Shown in pieces: positions 9,440 through 19,176 of a stretch of 64,000 nt of DNA. Source of the stretch: Arthrobacter sp. 131MFCol6.1 (GTDB lineage: Bacteria > Actinomycetota > Actinomycetes > Actinomycetales > Micrococcaceae); assembly GCF_000374925.1 (NCBI RefSeq), contig NZ_KB895542.1, forward strand, positions 186,001 through 250,000. Reading direction: 5' to 3'. Every line of letters starts with the position of its first letter. Position 1 is the stretch's first letter. A program made the position numbers and the translations under genes. The notes beneath the pieces were generated by a model. It ran no database searches. It had not been told where the DNA came from and saw nothing but the letters and a program-made list of their open reading frames with translations.

Positions 9440-9495
9440 GGACTTCTGCACGAACCAACTGCATGAACCTTCTGCATGACCTTCTGCACAGGCCA
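9440..9495 (+). repeat. Short direct repeats in the guaB leader
   Basis: Four imperfect copies of CTGCA(C/T)GAACC-like sequence in tandem (near 9444, 9459, 9471, 9483). The intergenic stretch 9309-9570 holds no gene; besides these repeats I see only an AT-rich patch (TACTATTTATTGAG, 9427-9440) that could contain a -10. Confidence 0.4.
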
Positions 9496-9549
9496 GACCC
9501 GTAATGACGGGCTGGTCATCTGTTGCAACCCCTACCCGTGACCCCGTAA

Positions 9550-11082
<1,533 letters not shown>

Positions 11083-11099
11083 ACCCTCCGCTAAAACCA

Positions 11100-11137
11100 G
11101 GTGAGCCCGCCGAAACCACAGTTTCGGCGGGCTCACC
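11100..11137 (+). terminator. Perfect-stem hairpin after guaB
   Basis: GGTGAGCCCGCCGAAAC (11100-11116) is fully complementary to GTTTCGGCGGGCTCACC (11121-11137) with a 4-nt loop. It lacks a T-run, as many actinobacterial terminators do. It sits between guaB and the ABC exporter. Confidence 0.7.
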
Positions 11138-11200
11138 CGGTTCCAGGGCGGCCCGATTCCCAGCAGCGGTGCCACTCGCGCCGGCTCCCGGTCCCGGAAC

Positions 11201-11206
11201 TAGGCT
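11201..11206 (+). promoter_or_regulatory. -10 hexamer, probable leaderless start of ABC exporter
   Basis: TAGGCT, exactly 6 nt before ATG 11213. The intervening GGAGGC would be too close to the ATG for a normal Shine-Dalgarno, which favours a leaderless mRNA. Confidence 0.45.
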
Positions 11207-11212
11207 GGAGGC

Positions 11213-13063
11213 ATGTCCGAACTCCTGCCGGCCCGCGCGCCCAAACGCAAGCTCGCGCTCAAGCCCTACGCCCGCGCCGTGGCGCAAGTGCTGCGGGTGA
11301 GCTTCCGGGCCTCGCCCGCCGCCGTCGTCATGAAGGTCCTGGGTTCCCTGATCTCGGCGCTCCTGCCACTGGTCACAACGTACTTTGCCGCCCTGACCAC
11401 CACGTCGCTGGCCGCCGCCTACGCGGGCGACGCCGACGCCGGCCGGCAGGCCGTCGTGTACGTCATCATCACCGCGGCACTCGGGCTCTTCTGGGGATCG
11501 TTCAGCAGCGTGGACCGCTACATCCAGCAGCTCATGAGCTTCCGGGTCGGCGCGATCGTCGGGGACCTGATGTACGAACGTTTCCTGTCCCTGGACTTCT
11601 GGCGCTACGACGACAAAGAGACCGTGGACCTGTACGACCGGGCGAAGCGTTTCTCCGACTCCTACGCCCGCGTCCTGGACCGGATCGCCGCCATCTTTAC
11701 CCAGCTCATCTCCGTGCTGCTCGCGATCGGCGCGCTGCTGCTGGTCAGCTGGTGGATCGCCGTGATCGTCCTGATTGCGATCGTCCCCAGCGTCTACCTG
11801 CAGTTCAAGCTCTCCCGCGAACAGATCGCGCACTGGAACACCCAGGTCGATTCGCGCAGGCAGCGCAGGATGATCGAAACCAACCTCCTGCGTCCGCAGC
11901 ACATCGCCGAGATGCGGCTCTACGGGATCGTCGGCTACCTGATGGGCCTGCGCTCCCGGCTGCGGGACGCCGATGAAAAGCGCCGGCTGGACTTCCAGAA
12001 GCGCTATATCCCCAAACAGCTCGCGGCCGATGCCCTGCAGTACGGCGCGGAGGTGGTGTCACTGATCTGGGTGGTGGGCCAGATCATCGCCCGGGCCCAG
12101 CCCGTGGGGCAGTTCCTCTATGTCCAGCAGATTGTCAGCCGCGCCCTCTCGACCGCCAACAGCCTCGTCTCCTCACTGAGCTCGATCGACGAGGACCTGG
12201 CGAACCTCACGGACTACGAGCTCTTCATGGCCCTGCCCGTGCCGTCCGGCCACGCCCCGCCTTTGCTGCAGGCGCCGAAGACGGTGGAACTGCGGGACAT
12301 CCGCTTCACCTACACCGGCAGCGACCTGGAGGTGATCCGCGGCATTTCGCTGACCATCCGGCAAGGCCAGCACATCGCCATCGTGGGGGAGAACGGCGCC
12401 GGCAAGTCCACACTGATCCGCATCCTGGCCGGGCTGTACCGTCCCGATTCCGGGCAGGTGATGCTCGACGGCGTGGACCTCGCCGCCGTCGACGTCACCT
12501 CCTGGCACCGGCACCTGGCGGTGCTCAGCCAGGAGTTCCTCAAATACGAATTCGCCACCGCGGCGGAAAACATCTTCTTCGGCGACGTCGATTCGCCCCG
12601 CGACGACGGACGGGTCCGCCGCTCCGCCGCGGATGCCGAAGCCCTCGAATTCATCAACAAACTGCCCAACGGCCTGGACAACCACGTCAGCAACTGGATG
12701 GAGGACCCGCGCGGGCGGAAGGGCTCCGGCCTTTCCGGCGGGCAGTGGCAGCGGCTGGCGATGGCCCGGAACTTCTACCGCGGCGCATCATTCATGGTGA
12801 TGGACGAGCCGACGTCGGCCATCGACGCGCTGGCGGAGCACCGGATCTTCACGCGGCTCTTCGCTGACCGCAGCAGCACGATCATCGCCATCAGCCACCG
12901 CCTGGCCACGATCGAGAAGGCCGATGTGGTCTACATGCTCGAGGACGGCCGCATCGTGGAACAAGGCACCCACAAGGAACTGGTGGCACGCCGCGGCCGG
13001 TACTTCCGGATGTTCGAGTCCCAGCTCACCGTCCCCGACACCGAGAACGTCAGCGGCGAGTAA
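11213..13063 (+). CDS. ABC exporter half-transporter (fused membrane and ATPase domains)
   Basis: 616 residues. The N-terminal half (about 20-330) is a six-helix ABC exporter membrane domain. The C-terminal half is the ATPase with Walker A GENGAGKST (392-400), signature LSGGQWQRLAMAR, Walker B FMVMDEPTSAID and the switch His in AISHRLATIEKADVV. It presumably works as a homodimer, exporting a lipid, peptide or drug. The substrate cannot be read from sequence and no partner gene adjoins. Its last 14 nt overlap the end of the convergent gene at 13050. Confidence 0.93.
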   Translation: MSELLPARAPKRKLALKPYARAVAQVLRVSFRASPAAVVMKVLGSLISALLPLVTTYFAALTTTSLAAAYAGDADAGRQAVVYVIITAALGLFWGSFSSVDRYIQQLMSFRVGAIVGDLMYERFLSLDFWRYDDKETVDLYDRAKRFSDSYARVLDRIAAIFTQLISVLLAIGALLLVSWWIAVIVLIAIVPSVYLQFKLSREQIAHWNTQVDSRRQRRMIETNLLRPQHIAEMRLYGIVGYLMGLRSRLRDADEKRRLDFQKRYIPKQLAADALQYGAEVVSLIWVVGQIIARAQPVGQFLYVQQIVSRALSTANSLVSSLSSIDEDLANLTDYELFMALPVPSGHAPPLLQAPKTVELRDIRFTYTGSDLEVIRGISLTIRQGQHIAIVGENGAGKSTLIRILAGLYRPDSGQVMLDGVDLAAVDVTSWHRHLAVLSQEFLKYEFATAAENIFFGDVDSPRDDGRVRRSAADAEALEFINKLPNGLDNHVSNWMEDPRGRKGSGLSGGQWQRLAMARNFYRGASFMVMDEPTSAIDALAEHRIFTRLFADRSSTIIAISHRLATIEKADVVYMLEDGRIVEQGTHKELVARRGRYFRMFESQLTVPDTENVSGE

Positions 13064-13670
13064 GCGGAGCGCCCTCGATGGTCGTCCGCACCCGGGCCAG
13101 GCTGGGTTCCGGCGGGACACTGCTGAAACCGAAGCCGACGGCGGGGCGGACGGCGGCGAGCGGGCCGGCGTCGGCGCCGTCCCAGCTGACGGTCGCGGAG
13201 TCGATGCGATGCAGATCGGTGACCCCGTAGTATTCGCGCCGGCCGCCCTTGGCCGTGCCCGCAGTGCGTACGCCGGGGAGGACCCTGGCCGCAACGGGGC
13301 TGACCGCACGCAGCCAGCGCGGATGCACCGCCAGAGCCCGGGGGACCAGCCGCGCCACGGCGCCCAGCCGGGTGCGGGACCCGAGCCGGGCGCGGATCCG
13401 CAGCGGGCCGGCGTCGACCGCGAGCTGCCCGGCCCGATGCTCTGATGCCAGGGGCACGATGCAGGTCTCGTCGAAGTTGTAGACCGCGCTGATGAAATCG
13501 GCGGCTTCCACGCTCGGCGCGAGCAGGATCCGGTGGCCGGAGGGCAGCTGGACCATCGCGTCGGTGAGGGGCCCGAAGGGGGACTGCGTCCAAAGGCCCA
13601 CCACCGCGCGCAGGCCCGATCCCGTGCCGATTCCGGCAATGTGTCCGTCGAATATCCAGCGCTGGTCCAT
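13050..13670 (-). CDS. Conserved hypothetical protein
   Basis: 206 residues from ATG 13670 (MDQRWIFDGHIAGIGTGSGLR...). An in-frame GTG three codons upstream is possible, but a TACTGT hexamer lies 7 nt before the ATG, favouring a leaderless start there. No membrane segment or catalytic motif is recognised; composition is Arg/Ala-rich with mixed alpha/beta character. It converges on the ABC exporter (14-nt overlap) and is divergent from guaB3 with about 55 bp between starts. Function unknown. Confidence 0.7.
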   Translation of the reverse strand: MDQRWIFDGHIAGIGTGSGLRAVVGLWTQSPFGPLTDAMVQLPSGHRILLAPSVEAADFISAVYNFDETCIVPLASEHRAGQLAVDAGPLRIRARLGSRTRLGAVARLVPRALAVHPRWLRAVSPVAARVLPGVRTAGTAKGGRREYYGVTDLHRIDSATVSWDGADAGPLAAVRPAVGFGFSSVPPEPSLARVRTTIEGAPLTRR

Positions 13671-13713
13671 GACGTTCACAGTACGTCGACGCGGAGCCGC
13701 GCGTCCGCTGGGA

Positions 13714-13719
13714 TAACCT
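13714..13719 (+). promoter_or_regulatory. -10 hexamer, probable leaderless start of guaB3
   Basis: TAACCT, 6 nt before GTG 13726, with no Shine-Dalgarno between. Confidence 0.45.
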
Positions 13720-13725
13720 AGAGCA

Positions 13726-14862
13726 GTGACTTACGAGATTGAGATTGGCCGAGGCAAGCGTGGGCGTCGTGCCTACTCCCTGGATGACATTGCGATCGTC
13801 CCCAACCGGCGCACCCGTGACCCCAAGGACGTCTCCGTCTCCTGGCAGATCGATGCCTACAAGTTCGACATGCCGGTCATCGCGGCGCCGATGGATTCGG
13901 CCATGTCGCCGGAGACCGTCATCGCCCTGGGCCGCCTCGGCGGACTCGGTGTACTCGACCTCGAAGGCCTTTGGACCCGGTACGAGGACCCGCAGTCCGT
14001 ACTGGACGAAATCGCGGGCCTGGCCGACGAGACCAACAGCCCGGCCGTCACCCGGCGCATGCAGGAGCTCTACCAGGCGCCGATCCAGCCCGAGCTGGTC
14101 ACCTCCCGCCTCGCCGAGATCCGCGCCGCCGGAGTCACGGTGGCCGGCTCCCTGACCCCGCAGCGCACGCAGGAACACTACAAGACCGTGGTGGCCGCCG
14201 GCGTCGACATCTTCGTCATCCGCGGCACCACTGTCTCGGCTGAGCACGTCTCCAAGGACCACGAGCCGCTGAACCTCAAGCAGTTCATCTACGAACTCGA
14301 CGTTCCCGTGATCGTCGGCGGGGCAGCCGGCTACACCCCGGCCCTGCACCTGATGCGCACCGGCGCCGCCGGCGTGCTGGTCGGCTTCGGCGGCGGAGCC
14401 ACCACCACCACCCGCCGCGCCCTGGGCATCCACTCGCCGATGGCCTCCGCGATCTCCGACGTCGCGGCGGCCCGCCGGGACTACATGGACGAGTCCGGGG
14501 GACGCTACGTCCATGTGATCGCCGACGGCGGCATGGGATCCTCCGGTGACATCGTCAAGGCCATCGCCATGGGCGCCGACGCCGTGATGCTGGGCAGTGC
14601 CCTGGCCCGCGCCGACGAAGCCCCCGGCAAGGGCTGGCACTGGGGCCAGGAAGCCCACCACCTCGAACTGCCCCGCGGCGACCGGGTCAACGTGGGAACC
14701 GTGGGGCCGCTCGAAGAGGTCCTGTTCGGGCCCGGCCACCACACCAACGGAACCTCCAACCTCGTCGGCGCGCTGCGCCGTTCAATGGCGACCACCGGCT
14801 ACTCGGACCTGAAGGAATTCCAGCGCGTCGACGTCGTCGTCTCGCCGTACGCCGGCAACTGA
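13726..14862 (+). CDS. guaB3: GuaB3 family IMP dehydrogenase-related protein
   Basis: 378 residues of IMPDH/GMP-reductase-type TIM barrel without the CBS pair found in GuaB. Family marks include the N-terminal YSLDDIAIVPNRRTRDPKDV, PVIAAPMDSAMSPETV and the phosphate site GGMGSSGDIVKAIAMGADAVMLGS. The loop that holds the catalytic Cys in IMPDH reads GGGATTTTR, so the Cys position is Thr227. True IMPDH activity is therefore unlikely. GuaB3 of other lineages has been linked to GMP reduction or has no assigned role. GTG start set by a -10 hexamer 6 nt upstream. Confidence 0.93.
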   Translation: MTYEIEIGRGKRGRRAYSLDDIAIVPNRRTRDPKDVSVSWQIDAYKFDMPVIAAPMDSAMSPETVIALGRLGGLGVLDLEGLWTRYEDPQSVLDEIAGLADETNSPAVTRRMQELYQAPIQPELVTSRLAEIRAAGVTVAGSLTPQRTQEHYKTVVAAGVDIFVIRGTTVSAEHVSKDHEPLNLKQFIYELDVPVIVGGAAGYTPALHLMRTGAAGVLVGFGGGATTTTRRALGIHSPMASAISDVAAARRDYMDESGGRYVHVIADGGMGSSGDIVKAIAMGADAVMLGSALARADEAPGKGWHWGQEAHHLELPRGDRVNVGTVGPLEEVLFGPGHHTNGTSNLVGALRRSMATTGYSDLKEFQRVDVVVSPYAGN

Positions 14863-14955
14863 AACCGCACGCCGGGCGTTGATTGGCCCTGCCCATCCGG
14901 GAAACTTGGACGTAGTCTGGTGCCCTACGAGGTTCGATCCGGATGGAGGCGTGAC

Positions 14956-16707
14956 ATGAACAGTTTTCCCGGCGGTTCTGCCGAGGCCGGAGGTGCCCTC
15001 GGGCCAGCGGCACGCGAGGCTTCACTCACTGTGCTCAGGGGCAGCACCGCCCCCGGCAAAGAACTCGACATCCTGATCGTGGGCGGAGGCATCGTGGGTG
15101 CCGGCGCCGCCCTCGACGCCGTCACCCGCGGGCTCAGCGTCGGCATCGTCGAGGCGAACGACTGGGCAGCCGGGACGTCATCGCGGTCCTCGAAGCTCAT
15201 CCACGGTGGCCTCCGGTACCTCGAAATGCTCGACTTCGGCCTGGTCAAAGAGGCACTGCATGAGCGCGGCCTCATTCTCTCCGTGCTGGCACCGCACCTG
15301 GCCCGGCCGGTCCCGTTCCTGTACCCGCTCCACAAGCCGTTCCTGGAGCGGCCCTATGTCGGCGCCGGAATCGCCCTGTACGACGCGATGTCCATCACCG
15401 GCGGGCACAGCCGCGGCGTCCCCTTCCACAAGCACCTGAGCCGGCGCGGAACCCTGCGCGCCGCCCCCAGCCTCAAGGACGACGCCTTCGTCGGATCCAT
15501 CCGCTACTACGACGGGCAAGTCGACGACGCCAAGTACGTCGCCAACCTCGTGCGGACCGCGGCGCACTATGGCGCCCACGCGGTCAACCAAATGTCGGTT
15601 GTCGACTTCGTGCGCGAAGGCGAGCGGGTGGTCGGCGCCAAGGTGGTCAACCACGAGGACGGCTCCAGCTTCAAAATCCGGGCCAAGCAGGTCATCAATG
15701 CCACCGGTGTCTGGACCGACGAAACCCAGGCCATGGTGACAGACCGCGGGCAGCTCAAGGTACGGGCCTCCAAGGGCATCCACCTCGTGGTGCCCCGCGA
15801 CCGGATCCAGTCCACGGTGGGGCTGATCCTGCGGACCGAGAAGTCCGTGCTGTTCGTGATCCCCTGGGGCAGGCACTGGATCATCGGGACCACTGACACC
15901 GACTGGCACCTCGACAAGGCCCACCCCGCGGCCTCCAGCAAGGACATCGACTACCTCCTCGAACACGTCAACAAGGTCCTCAAGCGCCCGCTGACCCGCG
16001 AGGACGTCGAAGGCGTCTACGCGGGGCTGCGGCCGCTGCTGGCCGGGGAAAGCGATTCCACCGCCAAGCTCTCCCGCGAACACGTGGTGGCCCACCCCGT
16101 GCCGGGTCTGGTGGTGGTGGCAGGCGGTAAATGGACCACCTATCGGGTCATGGCCAAGGACGCGGTCGACGAGGCAACACGCAGCATGGACGAGCGCGTC
16201 CCGGCCAGCTGCACGGAGTCCGTCCCCCTGCTGGGGGCGAGCGGTTTCAAGGCCGCATGGAACCAGCGGAACCGGATGGCGGAGGAGACCGGCGTGCACG
16301 TTGCCCGGATCGAACACCTCCTCAACCGCTACGGTGCCATGACGCCGGAGGTGCTGGCGCTCATCGCGGACAGTCCGGAACTGGCCGAGCCGCTGCCGGG
16401 CGCTGACGACTACCTGGCCGCCGAAGCCGTCTACGCGGCCACGCACGAGGGCGCCCGGCATGTCCAGGACGTCCTGACCCGCCGCACCCGGATTTCGATC
16501 GAAGCGTGGGACCGCGGTGTGTCCGCCGCTCCGGTAGTCGCTAAACTAATGGGAGACGTTCTCGGCTGGAGTGATGCGCAGCGCGAGGGCGAAATCAAGC
16601 ACTATCTGGCCCGGGTTGATGCCGAGCGCCTGAGCCAACAGCAGCCGGACGACGAATCCGCCGATGCCGCACGGCTGGGCGTGGAGGACATTGTGCCCCT
16701 GCGCTGA
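14956..16707 (+). CDS. glpD: Aerobic glycerol-3-phosphate dehydrogenase
   Basis: 583 residues from ATG 14956, preceded by GGAGG; the frame is open upstream to a GTG at 14920, but a TAGTCT -10-like hexamer at 14913-14918 puts the RNA start after it. FAD-dependent, membrane-associated oxidation of glycerol 3-phosphate to dihydroxyacetone phosphate. The dinucleotide fold LDILIVGGGIVGAGAALDAV is near residue 35, then SSRSSKLIHGGLRYLE, and GLRPLLAGESDSTAKLSREH in the C-terminal third with the family's helical cap. No glpF or glpK adjoins; instead a PTS EIIA gene follows closely. Confidence 0.96.
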   Translation: MNSFPGGSAEAGGALGPAAREASLTVLRGSTAPGKELDILIVGGGIVGAGAALDAVTRGLSVGIVEANDWAAGTSSRSSKLIHGGLRYLEMLDFGLVKEALHERGLILSVLAPHLARPVPFLYPLHKPFLERPYVGAGIALYDAMSITGGHSRGVPFHKHLSRRGTLRAAPSLKDDAFVGSIRYYDGQVDDAKYVANLVRTAAHYGAHAVNQMSVVDFVREGERVVGAKVVNHEDGSSFKIRAKQVINATGVWTDETQAMVTDRGQLKVRASKGIHLVVPRDRIQSTVGLILRTEKSVLFVIPWGRHWIIGTTDTDWHLDKAHPAASSKDIDYLLEHVNKVLKRPLTREDVEGVYAGLRPLLAGESDSTAKLSREHVVAHPVPGLVVVAGGKWTTYRVMAKDAVDEATRSMDERVPASCTESVPLLGASGFKAAWNQRNRMAEETGVHVARIEHLLNRYGAMTPEVLALIADSPELAEPLPGADDYLAAEAVYAATHEGARHVQDVLTRRTRISIEAWDRGVSAAPVVAKLMGDVLGWSDAQREGEIKHYLARVDAERLSQQQPDDESADAARLGVEDIVPLR

Positions 16708-16795
16708 GACTCAGCGCCGGCCGGCAGTGCAGGTTACAACGCTAGTCATTGGACTGCCGGCCGGCGTCACTGACGCCACTTCGAAGGGACATCTC

Positions 16796-17284
16796 TTGGC
16801 GGAACCACTGGACCGGTACGACGCCGAGCTCACCACACCCGAGATGGTGATCCTCGAAATGGATGCCACGGACAAGCTCGACGCCACTTCCCAGCTCGCG
16901 GAACGCATGCATGCTGCCGGACGAATTTCCGATCTCGAGGGCTTCCTCAAGCAGGTCAATGCCCGGGAGCACCAGCTCGCCACCGGCCTGCCCGGCGGTG
17001 TGGGCCTGCCGCACGCCCGCAGCGAGCTCGTGTCACAGACATCCATCGCGGTCGGCATCACGAAGTACGGCCGGGCGCTGGACTTCGGCGCGGCGGACGG
17101 CCCGGCCACGGTGATCCTGCTCATCGCCACTCCGGCGAGCTCCTTTTCCGATCACCTCGAAGTGCTCGCGACCCTGGCACGCTCACTGTCGAAAGAGTCC
17201 TTCCGTGAGTCGCTCCGCCGCGCCTACGACGCCGAAGTGATCGCCGAGCTGATCAATTCCAGCCTGGTGTTCTTCGACCACTAA
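16796..17284 (+). CDS. PTS EIIA component, fructose/mannitol type, standing alone
   Basis: 162 residues from TTG 16796, supported by AAGGGA about 7 nt upstream; longer frames into glpD lack a ribosome site and add non-family residues. The EIIA domain includes GLPGGVGLPHARS, where His73 is the expected phospho-acceptor. It would take phosphate from HPr and pass it to an EIIB, but no EIIB or EIIC gene is nearby. It may serve a distant permease or act as a regulator, e.g. coordinating sugar supply with the glycerol enzyme upstream (inference). The 57-bp tandem repeat starts just after its stop. Confidence 0.87.
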   Translation: MAEPLDRYDAELTTPEMVILEMDATDKLDATSQLAERMHAAGRISDLEGFLKQVNAREHQLATGLPGGVGLPHARSELVSQTSIAVGITKYGRALDFGAADGPATVILLIATPASSFSDHLEVLATLARSLSKESFRESLRRAYDAEVIAELINSSLVFFDH

Positions 17285-17292
17285 AGATTGGG

Positions 17293-17526
17293 GCAGGCCC
17301 TTTCGTGTCGACTCCGTCGCCACGCAGGGACCCGGCTGCCCCACTCTAGGCAGGCCCTTTCGTGTCGACTCCGTCGCCACGCAGGGACCCGGCTGCCCCA
17401 CTCTAGGCAGGCCCTTTCGTGTCGACTCCGTCGCCACGCAGGGACCCGGCTGCCCCACTCTAGGCAGGCCCTTTCGTGTCGACTCCGTCGCCACGCAGGG
17501 ACCCGGCTGCCCCACTCTAGGCAGGC
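17293..17526. repeat. 57-bp perfect tandem repeat, four copies plus a partial fifth
   Basis: Identical units start at 17293, 17350, 17407 and 17464; a fifth begins at 17521 (GCAGGC) and decays. Each begins GCAGGCCCTTTCGTGTCGAC and ends GGCTGCCCCACTCTAG. There are no spacers, so this is not CRISPR. The period is 19 codons, which leaves open frames on both strands, but neither has a credible start and the + frame collides with SURF1. It lies between the EIIA stop and the SURF1 start. Confidence 0.95.
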
Positions 17527-17567
17527 TCGTTTCGCTGTTCTACACAGGGACGAAGTACCTTTAAGGG

Positions 17568-18470
17568 GTGCTGAAAACTGCCCTCAAACCCCGCTGGATC
17601 GCAGGACTCGTGTTCGCGATCGCCATTTCCGGGGTCTTTGTGCTGCTCAGCCAGTGGCAGTTCGGCCGTTCAACGCAGGCCGAAGCCCCGGTCTCCACCA
17701 CAACGGAGGAAACGCGGCAGCTCACCTCGGTCCTGCAGCCGGGCGGATTCTTCCCCGGATCCGTGGCTGACCAGATGGTCACCGCCACGGGAAGCTACGA
17801 CCCCCAGAAGCAGGTCCTCGTCGCCGGCCGCCTCAATGACGGCGCGCAGGGCTACTGGATCGTTTCGGCCTTCGCGGTCAAGGATGCCCCGGTCCTCAAG
17901 GGCGGAGGGGCCACACCGCAGACCTGGATTCCGGTCGCACGCGGCTGGGTGGCGGATCCCGCGGACGCCGTGGCGCCGCCGTCGGGCACCATCGAACTGA
18001 CCGGGCGGCTGTTGCCGTCCGAGTCCCCGCTGCCGCAGACCGATCCCGGACCCGGCCGCGCCAGCGCCGTCTCGGTCGCCGAACTCATCAACGACTGGAA
18101 CGTCAGCAGCTACCCGGGCTTTGTCGCAGCAACCACCGAACTGGCCGGCGGCACCGACGTCGGGGCCGCGGCCACCGGCGGCGACGTCAAGCCCCTCCGG
18201 ATCGGTCCGCAGCCGCCCGCGCAGCAGGTCAACTGGCTGAACCTCTTCTATTCCGTGGAATGGGTGGTCTTTGCCGGCTTCGCGCTGTTCATCTGGTGGC
18301 GGCTCGTGAAGGACGACTACCGCCGCGACCTCGAAGACGCGCTCGACGAGGAACCGGCCGGGGAAGAACCCCCCGACGACCGCCACGCGGCCTCCCACGA
18401 GGCGGCCGACGAGCCCACCGACGCCCATCCCACAGCCCCCCACCCCACAGACCCGAGAGTGCAATCATGA
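17568..18470 (+). CDS. SURF1 family cytochrome oxidase biogenesis protein
   Basis: 300 residues, GTG start. SURF1 architecture: a short N-terminus, membrane helix at about 12-30 (WIAGLVFAIAISGVFVLLSQWQFGR, including the family's WQ.GR mark), an external domain with RGWV (VARGWVADP) and a TGRLLPSE segment, and a C-terminal helix at about 225-245 followed by an acidic cytoplasmic tail. The family assists haem a/copper insertion into cytochrome c oxidase. Its stop overlaps the next start (ATGA), so it is translationally coupled to the DUF3817 gene. Confidence 0.93.
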   Translation: MLKTALKPRWIAGLVFAIAISGVFVLLSQWQFGRSTQAEAPVSTTTEETRQLTSVLQPGGFFPGSVADQMVTATGSYDPQKQVLVAGRLNDGAQGYWIVSAFAVKDAPVLKGGGATPQTWIPVARGWVADPADAVAPPSGTIELTGRLLPSESPLPQTDPGPGRASAVSVAELINDWNVSSYPGFVAATTELAGGTDVGAAATGGDVKPLRIGPQPPAQQVNWLNLFYSVEWVVFAGFALFIWWRLVKDDYRRDLEDALDEEPAGEEPPDDRHAASHEAADEPTDAHPTAPHPTDPRVQS

Positions 18471-18976
18471 TCGAGCCCCAGCCCGCCATCCAGCCGCAGA
18501 CCACCAACGGCACGGGGAAGGCCGGGAAGAAGCGCCGCTTCGGCGGCACCGAGGCCCAAATCCGGTCCGCCCTGAAGTTCTACAAGGTGCTCGCCTACCT
18601 GACGGGCACGATGCTGCTGCTGCTCTGCGCCGAACTGATCGCCCGGTACGGCTTCGGGCAGTACCTCTTCGCCGGCGGCACCAACGCCGTCACCGGCCAG
18701 CCGTTCGGCCTCGGATTCGCCGACGCCGAGCCTCCCGGGGTGATCGGGGGCGTCAACCTCTCCGTCACGGTCCTGATCGTGCACGGCTGGATGTACGTCG
18801 TGTACCTGATTTCCAACTTCCGGCTCTGGTCGCTCATGCGCTGGCCGTTCACCAAGCTGGTGGTTATGGCCCTGGGCGGCGTCGTGCCGTTCCTGTCCTT
18901 CTTCGTCGAGAAGAAGTTCCACGCAGAGGTCGAGGCCGAACTCGCAGCAAACCCGCAGGCTCCCCAGCGGTACTGA
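18467..18976 (+). CDS. DUF3817 domain membrane protein
   Basis: 169 residues from ATG 18467, which overlaps the SURF1 stop by 4 nt. A basic N-terminus (GKAGKKRRFGGTEAQIR) precedes the DUF3817 domain: KFYKVLAYLTGTMLLLLCAELIARY, the HGWMYVVYLISNFRLW segment, and a final helix before FFVEKKFHAEVEAE. About three membrane helices. Function unestablished; the coupling to SURF1 suggests a respiratory or membrane-assembly role (inference). Confidence 0.9.
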   Translation: MIEPQPAIQPQTTNGTGKAGKKRRFGGTEAQIRSALKFYKVLAYLTGTMLLLLCAELIARYGFGQYLFAGGTNAVTGQPFGLGFADAEPPGVIGGVNLSVTVLIVHGWMYVVYLISNFRLWSLMRWPFTKLVVMALGGVVPFLSFFVEKKFHAEVEAELAANPQAPQRY

Positions 18977-18977
18977 A

Positions 18978-19060
18978 CCGCGGCTCTTCTGACCCGCGGC
19001 CCTTCTGAGCCGCAGCCCTGCTGAGCAGCGCCCTCCTGAACAGCGCCCTCCTGAACAGGG
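18978..19060 (+). repeat. Short imperfect tandem repeats before guaA
   Basis: Roughly five 15-16-bp units of the type GCGGCCCTTCTGAGC or GCGCCCTCCTGAACA run head to tail straight after the DUF3817 stop. They could form alternative stem-loops. No gene is present between 18977 and 19176. Confidence 0.5.
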
Positions 19061-19164
19061 ACCCGACGCCGGCAGTCGCCGTCGGGCATGTGAGTTCGCT
19101 TACCTCGGCCCGCGATTCGGGCCCGCACCGGCTTCTCAATGTGCGGGCGGGCGGCGGCGCAAAG

Positions 19165-19170
19165 TAGGCT
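19165..19170 (+). promoter_or_regulatory. -10 hexamer, probable leaderless start of guaA
   Basis: TAGGCT, 6 nt before GTG 19177. Confidence 0.45.
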
Positions 19171-19176
19171 AGTGGG

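Noticed and set aside
11100..11137. Hairpin after guaB as a riboswitch or attenuator
   Set aside because: It is a simple perfect stem directly after a stop codon, best read as a terminator.
17183..17770. CRISPR array or repeat proteins over the 57-bp units
   Set aside because: Units are contiguous without spacers. The open frames exist because 57 is a multiple of three; the + one overlaps SURF1 out of frame and the - one ends inside EIIA antisense.
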